Of a DNA stretch of 42,804 nt, positions 19,618-28,056 are shown in pieces. The translations under genes were made by a program, and so were the position numbers. Source of the stretch: Mycolicibacterium chubuense. GTDB lineage: Bacteria > Actinomycetota > Actinomycetes > Mycobacteriales > Mycobacteriaceae. The notes beneath the pieces are model-generated. The model searched no databases and had not been told where the DNA came from. It was given only the letters and a program-made list of their open reading frames with translations. Within the stretch, counting starts at the first letter, position 1. Each line of letters opens with the position of its first letter. The stretch spans positions 1 to 42,804 of the forward strand of contig NZ_JYNX01000091.1 in the NCBI RefSeq assembly GCF_001044255.1, in the 5' to 3' direction.

Positions 19618-20694
19618 TCAGTCGACCGACCAGGTGTCCTTGCCACGCAGCAGCGCCTGCAGCGCGGCGGTGTCGTGCGGCCTGGCCTCGCGGGCCGCGG
19701 TGATCTGCTGACGCGCCGCGTCGTCGTAGGTCGGCTTGCTCACCTGACGGAAGATTCCCATGACCATGTGGTCGAGGTTCTGCTCCGAGAGCCGCGACAG
19801 CGCGAACGCGTAGGCGGGATCCTGTAGGTGCGCGTCGTGCACGACGATCTGGTCGGCCGGCACGTCGGCGGTCTTCGCGACCTCCAGCCCGTAACCCGAC
19901 TTGACCACGCAGTACTCGGCGTCCGCGCCGAACGTGATCGGCTCCCCATGGCGCAGGTTGATCAGTCGCTCCTCGGCGCCCTCCTTGCGCAGCGCGTCGA
20001 ACGATCCGTCGTTGAAGATCGGGCAGTCCTGCATGATCTCGACCAGTGCGGCGCCGCGGTGCTCGGCGGCACCGCGCAGCACCTCCGACAGGCCCTTGCG
20101 GTCGGAATCGAGTGCACGCCCGACGAACGTCGCCTCGGCGCCCAGGGCCAGCGACACCGGGTTGAAGGGGTAGTCCAGTGAGCCCATCGGCGTCGACTTG
20201 GTGACCTTGCCGACCTCGGAGGTCGGCGAGTACTGCCCCTTGGTGAGGCCGTAGATGCGGTTGTTGAACAGCAGGATCGTCAGGTTGACGTTGCGGCGCA
20301 GCGCGTGAATCAGGTGGTTGCCGCCGATCGACAGCGCGTCGCCGTCACCGGTGACCACCCAGACCGACAGGTCCTCGCGGGCCAGCGCGAGTCCGGTGGC
20401 GATGGTCGGGGCGCGACCGTGGATGGAGTGGAAACCGTAGGTCTCCAGGTAGTACGGGAACCGGCTCGAGCAGCCGATGCCGCTGACGAACGCGATGTTC
20501 TCCCGCCGCAGTCCCAGCTCGGGCAGGAAATTGCGGATCGTGTTGAGGATGACGTAGTCACCGCACCCCGGGCACCAGCGCACTTCCTGGTCGCTGGTGA
20601 AGTCCTTGGCCTTCTGGGGCTCGTCGGTGGTCGGCACCAGGCTGGTCTTGGTCAGCGGCGTCAGCCCGAGGTCGTTGCCTATCACGTCCGTCAT
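19618..20694 (-). CDS. korB: 2-oxoacid:ferredoxin oxidoreductase, beta subunit
   Basis: Thiamine-diphosphate subunit of the CoA-dependent 2-oxoglutarate:ferredoxin oxidoreductase that gives mycobacteria an alternative TCA-cycle step. The 358 residues contain WCPGCGDYVIL near residue 42 and VSGIGCSSRFPYYL, both typical of the beta subunit. The ThDP/Mg site VVTGDGDALSIGGNHLIHA is followed by LLFNNRIYGLTKGQYSPTS. Its ATG overlaps the korA stop by four bases, so the two subunits are translationally coupled. By family, the enzyme is reduced in activity by oxygen to a variable extent; nothing in this sequence addresses that. Confidence 0.95.
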   Translation of the reverse strand: MTDVIGNDLGLTPLTKTSLVPTTDEPQKAKDFTSDQEVRWCPGCGDYVILNTIRNFLPELGLRRENIAFVSGIGCSSRFPYYLETYGFHSIHGRAPTIATGLALAREDLSVWVVTGDGDALSIGGNHLIHALRRNVNLTILLFNNRIYGLTKGQYSPTSEVGKVTKSTPMGSLDYPFNPVSLALGAEATFVGRALDSDRKGLSEVLRGAAEHRGAALVEIMQDCPIFNDGSFDALRKEGAEERLINLRHGEPITFGADAEYCVVKSGYGLEVAKTADVPADQIVVHDAHLQDPAYAFALSRLSEQNLDHMVMGIFRQVSKPTYDDAARQQITAAREARPHDTAALQALLRGKDTWSVD

Positions 20695-22637
20695 GCGTTC
20701 ACTCCAGTCTCGACGGTGGCCGCAGCCAGCCGCGCGAACTTGGCTTTCTCGTTTTCCTTGTCGCCGAGCGTCCCGTCCAGCGCGGCGTCGATGATGCCCT
20801 CGACCTCGTCGGCCAGGAACGCCATCCCCTCCACCTTCGTCACCGACTGCACGTCGACGAGGTAGCGCCCGCGCAGCAGCAGCGCCAGCTGCCCGAGGTT
20901 CATCTCCGGCACGACGACCGTCGAGTACCCGGCGAGCACGTCACCGAGGTTGGCCGGGAAGGGATTCAGGTGGCGCAGCTGGGCGTGGGCGACCTTGATG
21001 CCCTTGCGCCGGGCGCGCCGGCAGGCCTCACCGATCGGGCCGTAGCTGCTGCCCCAGCCCAGCATCAGCAGGTCCGCCTCGCCGCTGGGGTCGTCGACCT
21101 CGAGATCGGCGACGTCGATGCCCGCGATCTTCTCCTGCCGCAGCCGCACCATCAGGTCGTGGTTCTTGGGCTCGTAGGAGATGTTGCCGGAGCCGTTGGC
21201 CGACTCGAGTCCGCCGATGCGGTGCGCGAGCCCCGGGGTGCCGGGCACCGCGAACTGGCGGGCCAGCGTCTCGGGGTCACGGGCGTAGGGCTGGAACGGT
21301 TCGCCTTCCTTGGCGAAGGTGTGCTCGATGGGCGGGTACGCGGACGTGTCGGTGATGTCGGGGATGCGCCACGGCTCCGAGCCGTTGGCGATCGCGCCGT
21401 CGGACAGGATCATCACCGGCGTGTGGTAGTTGATCGCGATCCGCACCGCCTCCACCGCGACGTCGAAGCAGTCCGACGGGGAGCGGGGGGCCAGCACGGC
21501 CACCGGTGATTCGCCGTTGCGACCGAACATCGCCTGCAGCAGGTCGGCCTGCTCGGTCTTGGTGGGCAGACCGGTCGACGGGCCGCCGCGCTGGACGTCG
21601 ATGACGATCAGCGGCAGCTCGGTCATCACGGCCAGGCCGATGGCCTCCGACTTCAGCGAGATGCCCGGTCCCGACGTGCTGGTGACGCCGATGGCGCCGC
21701 CGTAGGACGCGCCGATCGCGGCGCCGATGCCGGCGATCTCGTCCTCGGCCTGGAAGGTCATCACGTTGAAGTTCTTGTGTTTGGACAGCTCGTGGAGGAT
21801 GTCCGACGCCGGGGTGATCGGGTAGGTGCCGAGCACGACCTGCAGGTCAGCCAGCTGACCGGCGGTCACGATGCCGTAGGCGAGTGCGGTGTTGCCCGAG
21901 ATCTGGCGGTATTCACCGCTCTTGAGCTTGGCCGGCGCCACCTCGTAGGTGGTGCCGAACGCCTCGGTGGTCTCGCCGTAGTTCCAGCCGGCCTTGAGCG
22001 CCAGCACGTTGGCCTCGGCGACATCGGGCTTGCGCGCGAACTTCTCGCGGATGAACGCCTCGCTGTGCTCCAGTTCGCGGCCGTACATCCACGACAGAAG
22101 CCCGAGGGCGAACATGTTCTTCGCGCGCTGGCCGTCCTTCTTGCTGGCCCCGATCGACTCGACCGCACCGAGGGTCAGCGTGGTCATCGCGACGGCCTGC
22201 ACGACGTAGTCGGACAACTCGTCGGACTCCAGCGGGTTGGCGTCGTACCCCACCTTGGCGAGGTTGCGCTTGGTGAACTCGTCGGAGTTGGCGATGATCA
22301 GCCCGCCGCGGGGCAGATCGGAGACGTTGGCCTTCAGCGCGGCGGGGTTCATCGCGACGAGCACGTCGGGGCGGTCGCCCGCGGTGAGGATGTCGTAATC
22401 GGCGATCTGGATCTGGAACGACGAGACGCCCGGCAGGGTGCCCTGGGGCGCGCGGATCTCGGCGGGGTAATTCGGTTGCGTCGCAAGGTCGTTGCCGAAC
22501 AGCGCGGCCTCGGAGGTGAACCGGTCGCCGGTGAGCTGCATGCCGTCGCCGGAGTCGCCGGCGAAACGGATGACGACCTTTTCGAGCTTCTGCCGAGGGG
22601 CGGCGCCGGTAGCGGCGTCACTGCCGTTTTGACCCAC
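20691..22637 (-). CDS. korA: 2-oxoacid:ferredoxin oxidoreductase, fused gamma-alpha subunit
   Basis: Partner of KorB. The gamma domain (about 15-200) opens with VVIRFAGDSGDGMQLTGDRF, is fused to the pyruvate-binding alpha domain (about 220-560) containing GTYPITPASDILHEL and SGPGISLKSEAIGLA, and ends with a transketolase C-terminal-type domain. GTG codons at 22652 and 22637 are both in frame. I prefer 22637 (648 residues) because AAAGG lies seven bases before it while the other has no ribosome site. It is first in korA-korB, with mobA behind. The 5' leader holds an inverted repeat described in the following gap entry. Confidence 0.94.
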   Translation of the reverse strand: MGQNGSDAATGAAPRQKLEKVVIRFAGDSGDGMQLTGDRFTSEAALFGNDLATQPNYPAEIRAPQGTLPGVSSFQIQIADYDILTAGDRPDVLVAMNPAALKANVSDLPRGGLIIANSDEFTKRNLAKVGYDANPLESDELSDYVVQAVAMTTLTLGAVESIGASKKDGQRAKNMFALGLLSWMYGRELEHSEAFIREKFARKPDVAEANVLALKAGWNYGETTEAFGTTYEVAPAKLKSGEYRQISGNTALAYGIVTAGQLADLQVVLGTYPITPASDILHELSKHKNFNVMTFQAEDEIAGIGAAIGASYGGAIGVTSTSGPGISLKSEAIGLAVMTELPLIVIDVQRGGPSTGLPTKTEQADLLQAMFGRNGESPVAVLAPRSPSDCFDVAVEAVRIAINYHTPVMILSDGAIANGSEPWRIPDITDTSAYPPIEHTFAKEGEPFQPYARDPETLARQFAVPGTPGLAHRIGGLESANGSGNISYEPKNHDLMVRLRQEKIAGIDVADLEVDDPSGEADLLMLGWGSSYGPIGEACRRARRKGIKVAHAQLRHLNPFPANLGDVLAGYSTVVVPEMNLGQLALLLRGRYLVDVQSVTKVEGMAFLADEVEGIIDAALDGTLGDKENEKAKFARLAAATVETGVNA

Positions 22638-22976
22638 GACCCTGCCTTTCACGTCTGGTTGAGCGGCTCCGGTGCGTCGCGAGACAAGGCTGCGAGGTCA
22701 CGGCGCTCCAACCGAGTTGTCTGCCAACTCGATTTTCCTGTCACTAGCAGTACCGATTATTGCACTTCTCTTAGGTTGCCCTGCACGCGAGGCGCTGGCA
22801 ACCACCAAGTAAAGATCCGCGAACAGCCCAGTTCAAGCGCGTGCCGGCGCGCGGCATGAGACATCTTTGTGGTTTTCGTCACGTTTTCCGCGCCGCGATT
22901 TTCTAAGACTCTGGTTACCGGTCAGTAGCTGACAGCTAGCACTGAGTTCCGCCTCAGCCGGCGCCGCGGGAGCCGC
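22638..22976. promoter_or_regulatory. Intergenic region upstream of korA, no gene seen
   Basis: These 339 bases separate korA from the carbohydrate cluster. A perfect 7-bp inverted repeat (CGAGTTG/CAACTCG, 22713-22731) is followed on the plus strand by ATTTTCC. It could terminate plus-strand transcription or shape the korA leader. On the minus strand an AATAAT box (about 22756-22761) is a possible korA -10 without a clear -35. TACCGGTCAGTA (22916-22927) is an imperfect palindrome of the kind used by TetR proteins. No open frame here looks coding. Confidence 0.4.
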
Positions 22977-23825
22977 TCAGCCGAGAGACACCGACTTGAC
23001 CCGGCGGCGCTTCTCGAGCTCTTTGGCGACGAGCTCGCTGGCCTGCTCGGCGGCCCGGCGGGGAACATCACCCATGGCGCGGTGGGCCGCGTAGCACGCG
23101 GTGAACATGTCCCCGGCGCCTGTGGTCTGCACGTCGAGCACCCGCCACGCCGCGGGAACGCGATCGACGTCGCCGTCGGTGTAGATGTCACAGCCCTCGG
23201 AGCCGTACGTCACCACGATCTCGGGCACCCCGAGCCGCTCGGCCGCTGCGGCGTCGAAGGGGCCGTCGGCCACCACCACCGCTTCGTCTTCGGCCAGCTT
23301 CAGGACATCGAGGTGAGTGAGCAGGTCGGGCGGGAAGTGACGGTCCTCGAGTAGCGGTCCCAGGCGATCGGCCCGCACCAGCCCCTGCCCGTCGTAGACG
23401 ACGCGGTGTCCACGGGCGGACAGCAGCGCCAGCGTCTCGGCCGGGAAGTCGGTGCGCAGCAGCGGTGCGAGGTGCACCCAGGTGGTGTCGGGGTCCGCGG
23501 CCGCGATCTCGGCCGCACCCCAGACCGGGCCGATCGCGTCGACCGACATGTGGCGGTGGTCGACGTCGTCGTAGTCGAGACGGAATGCGCTCGTGCGGTC
23601 CGCGGGCAGGACCCGGACGAGATCACCGAACCGGTCGAGCAGCGCGTCGAAGAGCTCGTGGTCCTGTTCGGCGCCGAGGGCGACGATCCGGCCGGGACAA
23701 CCGGAGGCTTGCAGCGCCACCCCGGCGAACGACGCGCAGCCGCCCGGGCTCTTGGCCGCGCCGTTGATGACGTCGATCGCCAAATTGCCCAGCACGGTCA
23801 CACCGTTGACGAGTTCTCGCGGCAC
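22977..23825 (-). CDS. PfkB-family carbohydrate kinase
   Basis: Ribokinase-like sugar kinase of 282 residues; the substrate is not known. The N-terminal block VTVLGNLAIDVINGAAKSPGG matches the PfkB start, with the first glycine pair at SPGGCASFAG. The C-terminal signature DVQTTGAGDMFTACY near residue 235 carries the catalytic-base Asp in TGAGD. The start is GTG at 23823-23825 with GGGAG eight bases before it. It is the last gene of the minus-strand pair LacI regulator-kinase, 91 bases behind the regulator, and faces away from the dioxygenase/dehydrogenase operon that the regulator probably controls. A role phosphorylating a sugar or cyclitol derived from that pathway is inference. It is distinct from iolC, which lies 12 kb away. 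Confidence 0.88.
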   Translation of the reverse strand: MPRELVNGVTVLGNLAIDVINGAAKSPGGCASFAGVALQASGCPGRIVALGAEQDHELFDALLDRFGDLVRVLPADRTSAFRLDYDDVDHRHMSVDAIGPVWGAAEIAAADPDTTWVHLAPLLRTDFPAETLALLSARGHRVVYDGQGLVRADRLGPLLEDRHFPPDLLTHLDVLKLAEDEAVVVADGPFDAAAAERLGVPEIVVTYGSEGCDIYTDGDVDRVPAAWRVLDVQTTGAGDMFTACYAAHRAMGDVPRRAAEQASELVAKELEKRRRVKSVSLG

Positions 23826-23916
23826 CGATCGATCTCCCGGGTCTTCATCGGCGCGTTCTCGACACCGTGGGGCGAAATGGTATCCGGGATTACCCGCTTT
23901 CTCCGATTCCTGCGCG

Positions 23917-24921
23917 TCAGACAGGGAGGTTGTAGGGCGTCACGACCTGGATGGGTGCGGGCCGGACGGGCTCGGCGGGCAGCGCGCCGTGCCACTGCAG
24001 GAGGGACCGGATCGCCGATCTGGCATCGGCGCGCAGGTCGTTGTGCAGCACGACCGAGATGCGGCCGTCGCGGAGCAGCCGCCGGTTGTCGGCGTCCAGG
24101 TCGTGGGCGACGAAAACGTGACATCTCCGGCCCAGCCGCTCGAACGCCGCCACGGTCGCGGTGTTGCCGCCACCCGGCGAGTAGACCGCCCCGATGCCCG
24201 GATTGCGCTCGAGCGCCTCCAGGACGAGCCGTTCGTTCGCCGCGTCGATGCCGTCACTGTCGCTCACCTCGACGATCGCCCGGCCCGATCCGCGCAGACC
24301 GCTCCTGAATCCGACCTCACGCTCGCCCTCACCGCGGAACACCGTGCGGCTCAATGTGATCAGCACGTCGGAGGGGGCATCGCCGAGCCACTGGTTCACC
24401 AGGTAGGCGGCGGTCACGCCGGCTCCGTGGTTGTCGATCCCGACGTAGGCGCAGCGTGCGCTCGACGGGACGTCGGTCGCGTAGGTCACCACCGGGACTC
24501 CCCCTGCGACCAGGCGGTCCACCGCCTCGGCGACCTCGGGTTCGTCCTGCGCCTTGAGCACGACGCCGTGACTACCGCGGATCCTGCTCAGCGCATCGAC
24601 CATCTCGGGCACCGAGCCCGACTCCCACAGATGGAAGCGGGCCCGCACCATGGCGGGCGCGAACGCCGGGAGCTCGGCCTCGACGGCCGCCCGGAACGCG
24701 TCGGAGAACCGTTGCGGCGTCTGCATCACCACGTCGACGAGGTAGCGGCGGCCGTTGAGCCGCAGTTGTGTGCGCTGTTTGTCGAGGTCGGCGATCGCCT
24801 GGTTGACCTCGGCGATGGTGGTCTCCCGCACTCCGGGGCGGTTGTTGAGCACCCGGTCCACCGTGGCCTCGCTGAGCCCGCTCTGCTGGGCGATCTCGCG
24901 GACCTTGTAGCGGTGCGCCAT
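23917..24921 (-). CDS. LacI-family transcriptional regulator
   Basis: DNA-binding regulator of 334 residues: an N-terminal LacI helix-turn-helix (YKVREIAQQSGLSEATVDRV, 5-24) with hinge NNRPGVRETTIAEVNQAI, then a periplasmic-binding-protein-like effector domain (about 60-330) expected to bind a sugar or sugar derivative. It is transcribed divergently from the PhyH-dehydrogenase-IolE operon across 89 bases and together with the PfkB kinase. That arrangement is the usual one for a repressor of its neighbours, so it probably senses the substrate of the cluster. The effector side chains GVVLKAQDEPEV and YVGIDNHGAG suggest a cyclitol- or sugar-type ligand, but this does not identify it. Confidence 0.92.
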   Translation of the reverse strand: MAHRYKVREIAQQSGLSEATVDRVLNNRPGVRETTIAEVNQAIADLDKQRTQLRLNGRRYLVDVVMQTPQRFSDAFRAAVEAELPAFAPAMVRARFHLWESGSVPEMVDALSRIRGSHGVVLKAQDEPEVAEAVDRLVAGGVPVVTYATDVPSSARCAYVGIDNHGAGVTAAYLVNQWLGDAPSDVLITLSRTVFRGEGEREVGFRSGLRGSGRAIVEVSDSDGIDAANERLVLEALERNPGIGAVYSPGGGNTATVAAFERLGRRCHVFVAHDLDADNRRLLRDGRISVVLHNDLRADARSAIRSLLQWHGALPAEPVRPAPIQVVTPYNLPV

Positions 24922-25010
24922 CTGCCACCCCTTTCGCCGCGTCTCGCTGAGGTTTTTTTGATGGATTTCTGCCGTTGATTGCGACTCTGATCACAGCAAG
25001 ACTAACGGCC
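24922..25010. promoter_or_regulatory. Divergent promoter region between LacI regulator and dioxygenase operon
   Basis: This 89-base gap must hold promoters in both directions. A TTGATT box at 24975-24980 and AAGACT at 24998-25003 are 17 bases apart on the plus strand, which would place the start of transcription at or next to the ATG at 25011. I see no clean LacI-type palindrome; TGATCA at 24989-24994 is the only short symmetric element. Confidence 0.4.
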
Positions 25011-26186
25011 ATGGCGACACCACTGCACACAGCGTCGGCGCCGTGGCTCGGCGAGTCCGACTTCGACCTGCGGGACTTCCGCGCCGAGGTCGAACGCGAC
25101 ACCGCCCTCGCCGACTATCCGCACGCGGTCGAGGTGCGCGGCAACGTGCTCGTGTACTCGGCGCCGGGCATGGCCCGCGTGCCCGACCGGCGCGCCCTGC
25201 AGGCCGAGTTGATCCGCGCGCTCGCGGACGGGCCGGGCGTCGTGGTGTTCACCGAGGCGTTCGACGCCGGCATCACCGACCGGGCCAGTGAGGCGTTCTT
25301 CGCGATCATCGAGGCGCAGCGGGCCGCGGGCCAGGCTGCCGGGGATCACTTCGGCAAGCCCGGCGCCAACGACCGCATCTGGAACGCCGCGCAGAAGCTG
25401 GCGCTGCACGATCCCCGGGTCTTCGCCGAGTACTACGCCAACGACGCCCTCGCCCTCGTGTGCCAGGCCTGGCTGGGCCCGCGCTACCAGGTCACCTCGC
25501 AGGTCAACGTCGTCAACCCCGGCGGCACGGCGCAGGTGCCGCACCGCGACTACCACCTCGGCTTCGTTCCCGAGGAGCACCTGCTCGGTTACCCCGCCCA
25601 CATCCATCGCACGTCGCCGACGCTGACGCTGCAGGGCGCGGTCGCGCACTGCGATATGCCGGTCGAGAGCGGGCCCACGATGCTGCTGCCGCATTCGCAA
25701 CGCTTCGCCGGGGGCTATATCGCCTTCAATCGGCCCGAGTTCATCGACTACTTCGCTCGGCATCACGTTCAGCTGCCGCTGTGCAAGGGCGACGCGGTGT
25801 TCTTCAGCCCGGCGCTCTATCACGGTGCGGGATCGAACATCTCGTCGGGAGAGTCGGCGATCAAGCGGATCGCGAACCTGATGCAGATCAGTTCGCCCTT
25901 CGGACGGGCCATGGAGGCGATGGACCGCACCGCGATGGTGCGCGCGGTCTATCCCGCCCTGCGGGCGATGCGCGCCGCCGGCCGGTCCCCACAGGAGTTG
26001 GAGAACGTCGTGGTGGCCACCGCGGAGGGCTATGCGTTTCCCACCAACCTCGACAGCGATCAGCCGATCGGCAGCCTGGCACCGGCCAGTCAGGTCGACA
26101 TCGTGCTGGGCGCGCTGGCCGACGGCCTGACCGACGAAGAACTCGACGTCGCACTGCGCGACCGAAACGAACGGAGAAACCCATGA
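25011..26186 (+). CDS. Phytanoyl-CoA dioxygenase (PhyH) family Fe(II)/2-oxoglutarate oxygenase
   Basis: Non-haem iron oxygenase that uses 2-oxoglutarate and O2 to hydroxylate a small substrate. The 391 residues include the iron ligands His and Asp in VPHRDYHLGF (near 179-181), the distal His in ALYHGAGSN (near 269), and an Arg in IKRIANLM (near 285) suited to bind 2-oxoglutarate; the triad is complete. I start at ATG 25011; an in-frame TTG 36 bases upstream is less likely. No ribosome site precedes the ATG, and a possible promoter ends next to it, so the mRNA may be leaderless. It overlaps the next gene by four bases and heads a four-gene coupled operon with an IolE-like dehydratase. That context suggests a cyclitol- or sugar-derived substrate, not a fatty acyl-CoA. 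The exact reaction is unknown. Confidence 0.88.
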   Translation: MATPLHTASAPWLGESDFDLRDFRAEVERDTALADYPHAVEVRGNVLVYSAPGMARVPDRRALQAELIRALADGPGVVVFTEAFDAGITDRASEAFFAIIEAQRAAGQAAGDHFGKPGANDRIWNAAQKLALHDPRVFAEYYANDALALVCQAWLGPRYQVTSQVNVVNPGGTAQVPHRDYHLGFVPEEHLLGYPAHIHRTSPTLTLQGAVAHCDMPVESGPTMLLPHSQRFAGGYIAFNRPEFIDYFARHHVQLPLCKGDAVFFSPALYHGAGSNISSGESAIKRIANLMQISSPFGRAMEAMDRTAMVRAVYPALRAMRAAGRSPQELENVVVATAEGYAFPTNLDSDQPIGSLAPASQVDIVLGALADGLTDEELDVALRDRNERRNP

Positions 26187-27187
26187 CCACCCTCGGCCTG
26201 ATCGGACTCGGCCGCATCGGCGCGTTCCATGCCGACACGCTGACGAACCTGCCGGACGTGTCCGGCCTGGTCGTCACCGACGAACGGCCCGACGTCGTCG
26301 CTGCTGTCGCCGCGAAATACGGTGCCACGCCGGCAGACTCGGTGGACCACCTGCTCTCGTCGGGCGTCGACGGCATCGTCGTCGCGGCAGCCACACCGGC
26401 CCACGCCGAGCTGGCGCTGGCCGCCGTCGAGCGGGGTCTGCCGACCTTCTGCGAGAAGCCGATCGCGTCCACCGCCGCCGAGAGTGCGCGCGTCGCCGAG
26501 ATCATCGCGCGTTCCGGCGTCCCGGTGCAGGTCGGCTATCAGCGCCGCTTCGACGCGGCGTTCGCCGGCGTCAAGGAGGCTGTCGACAGCGGATCACTGG
26601 GTGCGCTGCACACCGTGCGCAGCACGACGATGGATCCGGCTCCCCCGCCGATGGACTACATCAAGGGGTCCGGCGGGATCTTCCGCGACTGCGCCGTGCA
26701 CGATTTCGACGTGATCCGCTGGGTGACCGGGCAGGAGGTCGTCGAGGTGTACGCCACCGGCAGCGTCCAGGGCGACCCGCTGTTCACCGAGTACGGCGAC
26801 GTCGACACCGCCGCGATCGTGGTGCGCTTCGACGGCGGGGCGCTCGGCGTGGTCTCCGCGGCGCGCTACAACGGACGCGGTTACGACTGCCGGCTCGAGG
26901 TGCACGGCTTCGACGACACCATCGTCGCGGGCTGGGACCAGGGCGCGCCGGTGCGCAATGCCGATCCGGCCACGGACTTTCCGACCGGTCAGCCGCACCA
27001 CTTCTTCATGGACCGCTTCACCGAGGCATTCCGCACGGAGCTCGGGGAATTCGTCAAGGTCGTCCAGGGCGGCCCGGTTCGGGGTGCGACGGTCGCCGAC
27101 GCGGTCGAGGTCGCCTGGATCGCCGAAGCCGCCACCGAGTCCCTGCGCCGAGGTGCGCCGGTGCGCATCAAGGAGGTCCAGCAGTGA
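26183..27187 (+). CDS. Gfo/Idh/MocA oxidoreductase, inositol-2-dehydrogenase-like
   Basis: NAD(P)-dependent dehydrogenase of 334 residues. The Rossmann motif LIGLGRIGAFHADTL opens the protein, the catalytic Lys is in FCEKPIAS (near 92), and GGIFRDCAVHDFDVIRW (near 164-180) supplies the Asp and His positions conserved in inositol dehydrogenases. The start at ATG 26183 overlaps the stop of the dioxygenase gene (ATGA), and its own stop overlaps the next GTG, so the operon is tightly coupled. Its GGIFxD..HDFD block is closer to classical IolG than that of the iolG gene at 40836. A role in oxidising myo-, scyllo- or a modified inositol to the inosose is a reasonable inference. Confidence 0.9.
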   Translation: MTTLGLIGLGRIGAFHADTLTNLPDVSGLVVTDERPDVVAAVAAKYGATPADSVDHLLSSGVDGIVVAAATPAHAELALAAVERGLPTFCEKPIASTAAESARVAEIIARSGVPVQVGYQRRFDAAFAGVKEAVDSGSLGALHTVRSTTMDPAPPPMDYIKGSGGIFRDCAVHDFDVIRWVTGQEVVEVYATGSVQGDPLFTEYGDVDTAAIVVRFDGGALGVVSAARYNGRGYDCRLEVHGFDDTIVAGWDQGAPVRNADPATDFPTGQPHHFFMDRFTEAFRTELGEFVKVVQGGPVRGATVADAVEVAWIAEAATESLRRGAPVRIKEVQQ

Positions 27188-28056
27188 AGATTGCAGGAGC
27201 GCCGATCTCGTGGGGCGTGTGCGAGGTACCCGGCTGGGGTCACCAGCTCACGCCGGAGCGCGTGCTGTCCGAGATGCGCCAGGCCGGCCTGACCGCCACC
27301 GAACTCGGCCCCGAAGGGTTCCTGCCCTCGGACACCTCCGAGTTGGTGGCGACGCTCGACGGGCACGGGTTGAGTTGTGTCGGCGGATTCGTGCCGGTGG
27401 TGTTGTTCGACGAGAATCACGACCCGGTCGAGGATCTCGCCGGCCCGCTGGAATCATTGGTCGCGGCCGGCGCCGGCGTGGTGGTGCTGGCCGCTGCCAC
27501 CGGCGCCGACGGGTATGACGCGCGCCCGGCCCTGTCCGAGAAGCAGTGGGAGACACTGCTGTCGAATCTCGATCGGCTCGCCGACGTCGTCGCCCAGCGT
27601 GGTCTGGTCGCCGTGCTGCACCCCCATGTCGGCACGATGGTGGAGAACAGGGCCGAGGTGGATCGGGTGCTCGCGGGTTCGCGCATCCCGCTGTGCCTGG
27701 ACACCGGCCACCTGTTGATCGGCGGCACCGATCCGCTCCAACTGGCCCGCGAGGTGCCCGACCGGATCAGGCACACGCACCTCAAGGACGTCGACGCGGC
27801 GCTGGCCGCCAGGGTGCAGGCCGGTGAGCTCACCTACACCGAGGCCGTCGCGGCCGGCATGTACGTGCCGCTGGGCGCAGGTGACGTCGACATCGCCGGC
27901 ATCGTGAAGGCGTTGGAGGAAAGCGGTTTCGACGGCTGGTATGTGATGGAGCAGGACACCATTCTCGACGGCGAACCCGGCGGCGAAGGACCACTGGCCG
28001 ATGTGCTCGCCAGTGTGGCCTTCCTGACGGGTGCCGCGTCGGGCGTGTCCGCGTGA
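27184..28056 (+). CDS. iolE: Inosose dehydratase-like TIM-barrel protein (IolE)
   Basis: Predicted to dehydrate scyllo-inosose (2-keto-myo-inositol) to the 3,5/4-trihydroxycyclohexane-dione, the second step of inositol breakdown. The 290-residue xylose-isomerase-like barrel begins APISWGVCEVPGWG, a strong IolE hallmark. Metal-ligand positions are visible at ELGPEGF, LHPHVGTMVE (Glu, near 148), CLDTGHL (Asp and His, near 178), HTHLKDVD (near 205) and VMEQD (Glu, near 257). The start GTG 27184 overlaps the preceding stop, and its stop overlaps the next GTG. It lies outside the main iol operon, next to a PhyH dioxygenase. The classical operon downstream lacks its own iolE in this window. Confidence 0.85.
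   Translation: MKIAGAPISWGVCEVPGWGHQLTPERVLSEMRQAGLTATELGPEGFLPSDTSELVATLDGHGLSCVGGFVPVVLFDENHDPVEDLAGPLESLVAAGAGVVVLAAATGADGYDARPALSEKQWETLLSNLDRLADVVAQRGLVAVLHPHVGTMVENRAEVDRVLAGSRIPLCLDTGHLLIGGTDPLQLAREVPDRIRHTHLKDVDAALAARVQAGELTYTEAVAAGMYVPLGAGDVDIAGIVKALEESGFDGWYVMEQDTILDGEPGGEGPLADVLASVAFLTGAASGVSA

Noticed and set aside
22771-22784. TTAGGTTGCCCT sequence resembling an IdeR iron box near korA
   Set aside because: Only the left half of the 19-bp box matches; the right half diverges, so iron control of the Fe-S enzyme is not supported.
22916-22927. TACCGGTCAGTA as a TetR-type operator
   Set aside because: Only 8 of 12 positions are symmetric, no TetR gene is nearby, and such short elements are common.
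25460-26182. N-terminal extension of the Gfo/Idh gene at 26183
   Set aside because: It overlaps the PhyH gene in another frame and is Arg/Pro-rich. The ATG at 26183 begins exactly at the Rossmann motif.
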